Of a stretch of 8,494 nt of DNA, positions 6,602-8,494 are shown one piece after another. The notes beneath the pieces were generated by a model. That model did no database searches and had not been told where the DNA came from. It worked only from the letters and a program-made list of their open reading frames with translations. Positions within the stretch are counted from its first letter, which is position 1. Each line of letters begins with the position of its first letter. Made by a program: the position numbers and the translations under genes. Origin of the DNA: an uncultured bacterium (lineage in GTDB: Bacteria > Bacteroidota > Bacteroidia > Bacteroidales > JACABE01); NCBI GenBank assembly GCA_903911455.1, contig CAIWDQ010000059.1:1-8494 (forward strand), in the 5' to 3' direction.

Positions 6602-6630
6602 AAAAAACTTTATAGATATACGAAGCATAT
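6602..6630 (-). terminator. Weak terminator candidate behind the YitT pair
   Basis: On the minus strand positions 6630-6616 can form a 6-bp stem (ATATGC with GTATAT, one G-T wobble) around a TTC loop. It is followed after eight bases by a run of T (plus-strand A run at 6602-6607). The stem is short and A+T-rich, so this is only a candidate. It lies 21 bp beyond the stop codon. Confidence 0.35.
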
Positions 6631-6650
6631 TATGTCTTTAAGAGTTTCAT

Positions 6651-7544
6651 TTACTTTAATTTTTCCTCTAAAGACTTAAAACCTCTACCTAAAATTTCGT
6701 TTGCATTAATAACTGTCAAAAATGCTTTAGGATCTATCAGTTGAATATAATCTTTCAACATCTCTAATTCACGACGATTTACGACAGTATAGATAATCTT
6801 CTTATCAACACCATTATACATTCCTTTACCATCAATCATGGTACCACCTCTATTTATATCCATTAGAATTTTTTGCTTAATCTTTTCATGTTTTTCTGAT
6901 ATAATAAACAACGTTTTATCATAGCTTATCCCCTGAAGCACAACATCTATTATCTTACCAATTACAAAAATAACTATCCACGAATATAATGGAATCTTCC
7001 AATCGCCGAAAGCTAATAAACTTGTAATTACAATAGTTGAATCGACAATCATCATTGTTTGTCCCAGAGGCATTTTAGTGAATTTAGAAATAATCATTGC
7101 AATTACATCCGAACCACCGCTAGTTGCTTTTGCTTTAAATATCAAACCTACGCCTAATCCAATTAAAATCCCACCAAATATAGACGATAATAATACATCG
7201 TGTGCTAATTTTAAAGGATCATTGCCAAAAAAGACAGATAGTACATCCACAAAAACAGAAGTCAATATAAAGCCAACTACAGTCTTAGGTCCGAATCGAG
7301 GACCCAATATTTTAATGCCTATAATTGTAAGCGGAATATTAAAACACAAAGCAGTAAGTCCGACTGGTGTTCCCAAAACATAATGCAAAACGATTGAAAC
7401 ACCATAAATACCGCCAGGGACAATACGATAAGGGGTTATAAAGAAAACATAACCACTTGCAACTGATAAAGTCCCGACAAAAATCAGTGCGTAGTCTTTA
7501 AACCATTTCTTTGAAAATATTTTTTCGCTTTGTAAGAATGCCAT
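6651..7544 (-). CDS. YitT-family membrane protein (second of tandem pair)
   Basis: Integral membrane protein of 297 residues with the two-part YitT architecture. The N-terminal membrane region (about residues 15-205) has five to six helices, with the conserved PYRIVPGG (38-45), GPRFGPKT (81-88) and TSGGSD (141-146) blocks. The C-terminal soluble DUF2179 domain (about 225-285) contains NRGGT, the VVNRRE strand and an AFLTVINANEILG end. YitT proteins are widespread, but their transport or sensing role is not established, so no substrate is assigned. The gene lies 25 bp downstream of its paralogue on the same strand and is probably co-transcribed with it. Both starts share the context TAATATGGC. 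The hand alignment with the neighbour gives about 187 identities over 288 positions. This copy lacks an insertion of about seven residues found in the neighbour between the DP and DVLL blocks. Confidence 0.9.
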   Translation of the reverse strand: MAFLQSEKIFSKKWFKDYALIFVGTLSVASGYVFFITPYRIVPGGIYGVSIVLHYVLGTPVGLTALCFNIPLTIIGIKILGPRFGPKTVVGFILTSVFVDVLSVFFGNDPLKLAHDVLLSSIFGGILIGLGVGLIFKAKATSGGSDVIAMIISKFTKMPLGQTMMIVDSTIVITSLLAFGDWKIPLYSWIVIFVIGKIIDVVLQGISYDKTLFIISEKHEKIKQKILMDINRGGTMIDGKGMYNGVDKKIIYTVVNRRELEMLKDYIQLIDPKAFLTVINANEILGRGFKSLEEKLK

Positions 7545-7569
7545 ATTATTTATTCAATAATAGATAAAA

Positions 7570-8490
7570 TTATTCTGTTATCTTTTCTTTTAAAGATTTA
7601 AAACCTTCACCCAAAATCTCATTCGCATCTATAACAGTTAAAAAAGCATTAGGGTCAATAGAATGTATATATTCTTCAAGCATCGCAACTTCCCGACGGT
7701 TAACTACTGTATAAATTATTTTCTTTTCAGAATTATTAAACATCCCATTTCCGTTAATATAAGTTCCTCCCCTATTCAAATCATTAATGATTTTATCTCT
7801 AATTTCATCATATTTATCAGATATAATAAATAAAGCTTTATCATAACTAACACCTTCCAAAACGATGTCAATTACCTTTCCGGTAATAAAAATTGTAATC
7901 CATGAATACAAAGGTATCTTCCAATCTCTAAAAACAATAAGTCCTAATAATACAATAACTGAGTCAACATAAATCATTAACTGTCCTAAAGGAAGTCTTG
8001 TATATTTTGCAATTATCATTGCAATAATATCCGAACCGCCCGAAGTTGCTTTTGATTTAAAAATAAGTCCTAGCCCAAATCCTAATAAAACACCTCCAAA
8101 AACACATGCTAATAAAACATCATTCGTTAAATTAATTGAACCATTCATCATAGTCTTAGGATCTTCACCAATAAAAAGAGTGAGTGCATCCATAAAAAAA
8201 GATGTTAACACCATTCCGACAATAGTTTTCACTCCAAAACGAGGTCCAAGAACTTTTATGCCAATTATTGTAAGTGGAATATTCATTGCCAAACCAAATA
8301 TCCCAACAGGGATTTGAGGAATTAAATGGTGAACGACTATACCAATACCATATACCCCTCCCGGAATAATGTGATAAGGATTTATAAAGAAAACAAAACC
8401 GGCTGCCAGTATAAATGAGCCGAGAATAATTAAACTGTAAGAAAAAAACCACTTCCTTGAAAATAGTCTTTCATTAGTGATAAAAGCCAT
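7570..8490 (-). CDS. YitT-family membrane protein (first of tandem pair)
   Basis: Integral membrane protein of 306 residues with the same architecture as the gene downstream of it. The membrane region is about residues 15-212, with PYHIIPGG (38-45), GPRFGVKT (82-89) and TSGGSD (149-154). The C-terminal DUF2179 domain is about 235-293, with NRGGT, VVNRRE and AFLTVIDANEILG. The function of the family is not established. Compared with its paralogue it carries one extra residue near position 59 and about seven extra residues (around 113-121, including MMNGSIN) in the loop before DVLL. The start is the ATG at 8490-8488, supported by the exact match of MAF and the upstream TAAT with the paralogue. 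Only 4 bp of upstream sequence are in view, so its promoter lies outside the window. The 25-bp gap to the next gene implies an operon. Confidence 0.9.
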   Translation of the reverse strand: MAFITNERLFSRKWFFSYSLIILGSFILAAGFVFFINPYHIIPGGVYGIGIVVHHLIPQIPVGIFGLAMNIPLTIIGIKVLGPRFGVKTIVGMVLTSFFMDALTLFIGEDPKTMMNGSINLTNDVLLACVFGGVLLGFGLGLIFKSKATSGGSDIIAMIIAKYTRLPLGQLMIYVDSVIVLLGLIVFRDWKIPLYSWITIFITGKVIDIVLEGVSYDKALFIISDKYDEIRDKIINDLNRGGTYINGNGMFNNSEKKIIYTVVNRREVAMLEEYIHSIDPNAFLTVIDANEILGEGFKSLKEKITE

Positions 8491-8494
8491 ATTA

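Larger units (their letters stand above)
6184..6650. other. Convergent intergenic region filled largely by a degenerate repeat array
   Basis: This 467-bp gap separates the transporter and the YitT pair, which point towards each other. Array 2 occupies its centre. Two further degenerate units may extend left to about 6195 (TCAA at 6200 and 6221, in phase with the array). The right part (6508-6650) is A+T-rich and holds only a weak hairpin. I see no convincing gene. The open frame across the array begins with TTG and its heptad pattern breaks at a 20-bp unit. Confidence 0.7.

Overview
The window looks like a chromosomal segment of a Bacteroidota bacterium, most likely a member of the Bacteroidales. 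The DNA is A+T-rich. The translation starts lack Shine-Dalgarno sequences. Matches to the Bacteroidota -7 promoter element TAnnTTTG precede three genes. Every protein belongs to a family common in that phylum. Species cannot be fixed from the sequence alone.

Layout, left to right. (1) The 5' part of a minus-strand gene for an exported protein, probably an M48-type metallopeptidase, running off the left edge (1-297). (2) A 519-bp gene-free stretch (298-816) holding a 21-bp tandem repeat array (427-615) and two hairpins behind the next gene, one with a T-rich tail typical of a terminator. (3) hutH on the minus strand (817-2340), a complete histidine ammonia-lyase with all expected active-site residues, and no other hut gene in view. 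(4) A divergent promoter region (2341-2557). (5) An exported zinc metallopeptidase related to the M3 (thimet oligopeptidase) group on the plus strand (2558-4591), closed by a long hairpin (4613-4663). (6) A two-gene plus-strand operon: DNA-3-methyladenine glycosylase I (4705-5283) and, 3 bp later, a ten-helix EamA/DMT transporter (5287-6183). (7) A 467-bp convergent gap (6184-6650) filled largely by a second, more degenerate 21-bp-period array (6237-6507). (8) Two tandem minus-strand YitT-family membrane proteins (6651-7544 and 7570-8490), about 65% identical by hand alignment and evidently a gene duplication.

The genes are mostly ordinary housekeeping or accessory functions and do not form one pathway. 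Exported proteolysis (1-297 and 2558-4591) and histidine breakdown (817-2340) could both serve peptide and amino-acid use, but that link is inference. The most unusual structure is the pair of intergenic arrays. They share the 21-bp period (two turns of B-DNA), an AAAGTT core, 13 of 21 aligned consensus bases, and the same orientation behind the 3' end of a minus-strand gene. Array 2 contains two 20-bp units that shift the reading frame while the DNA pattern continues, so that array at least is not conserved as protein.
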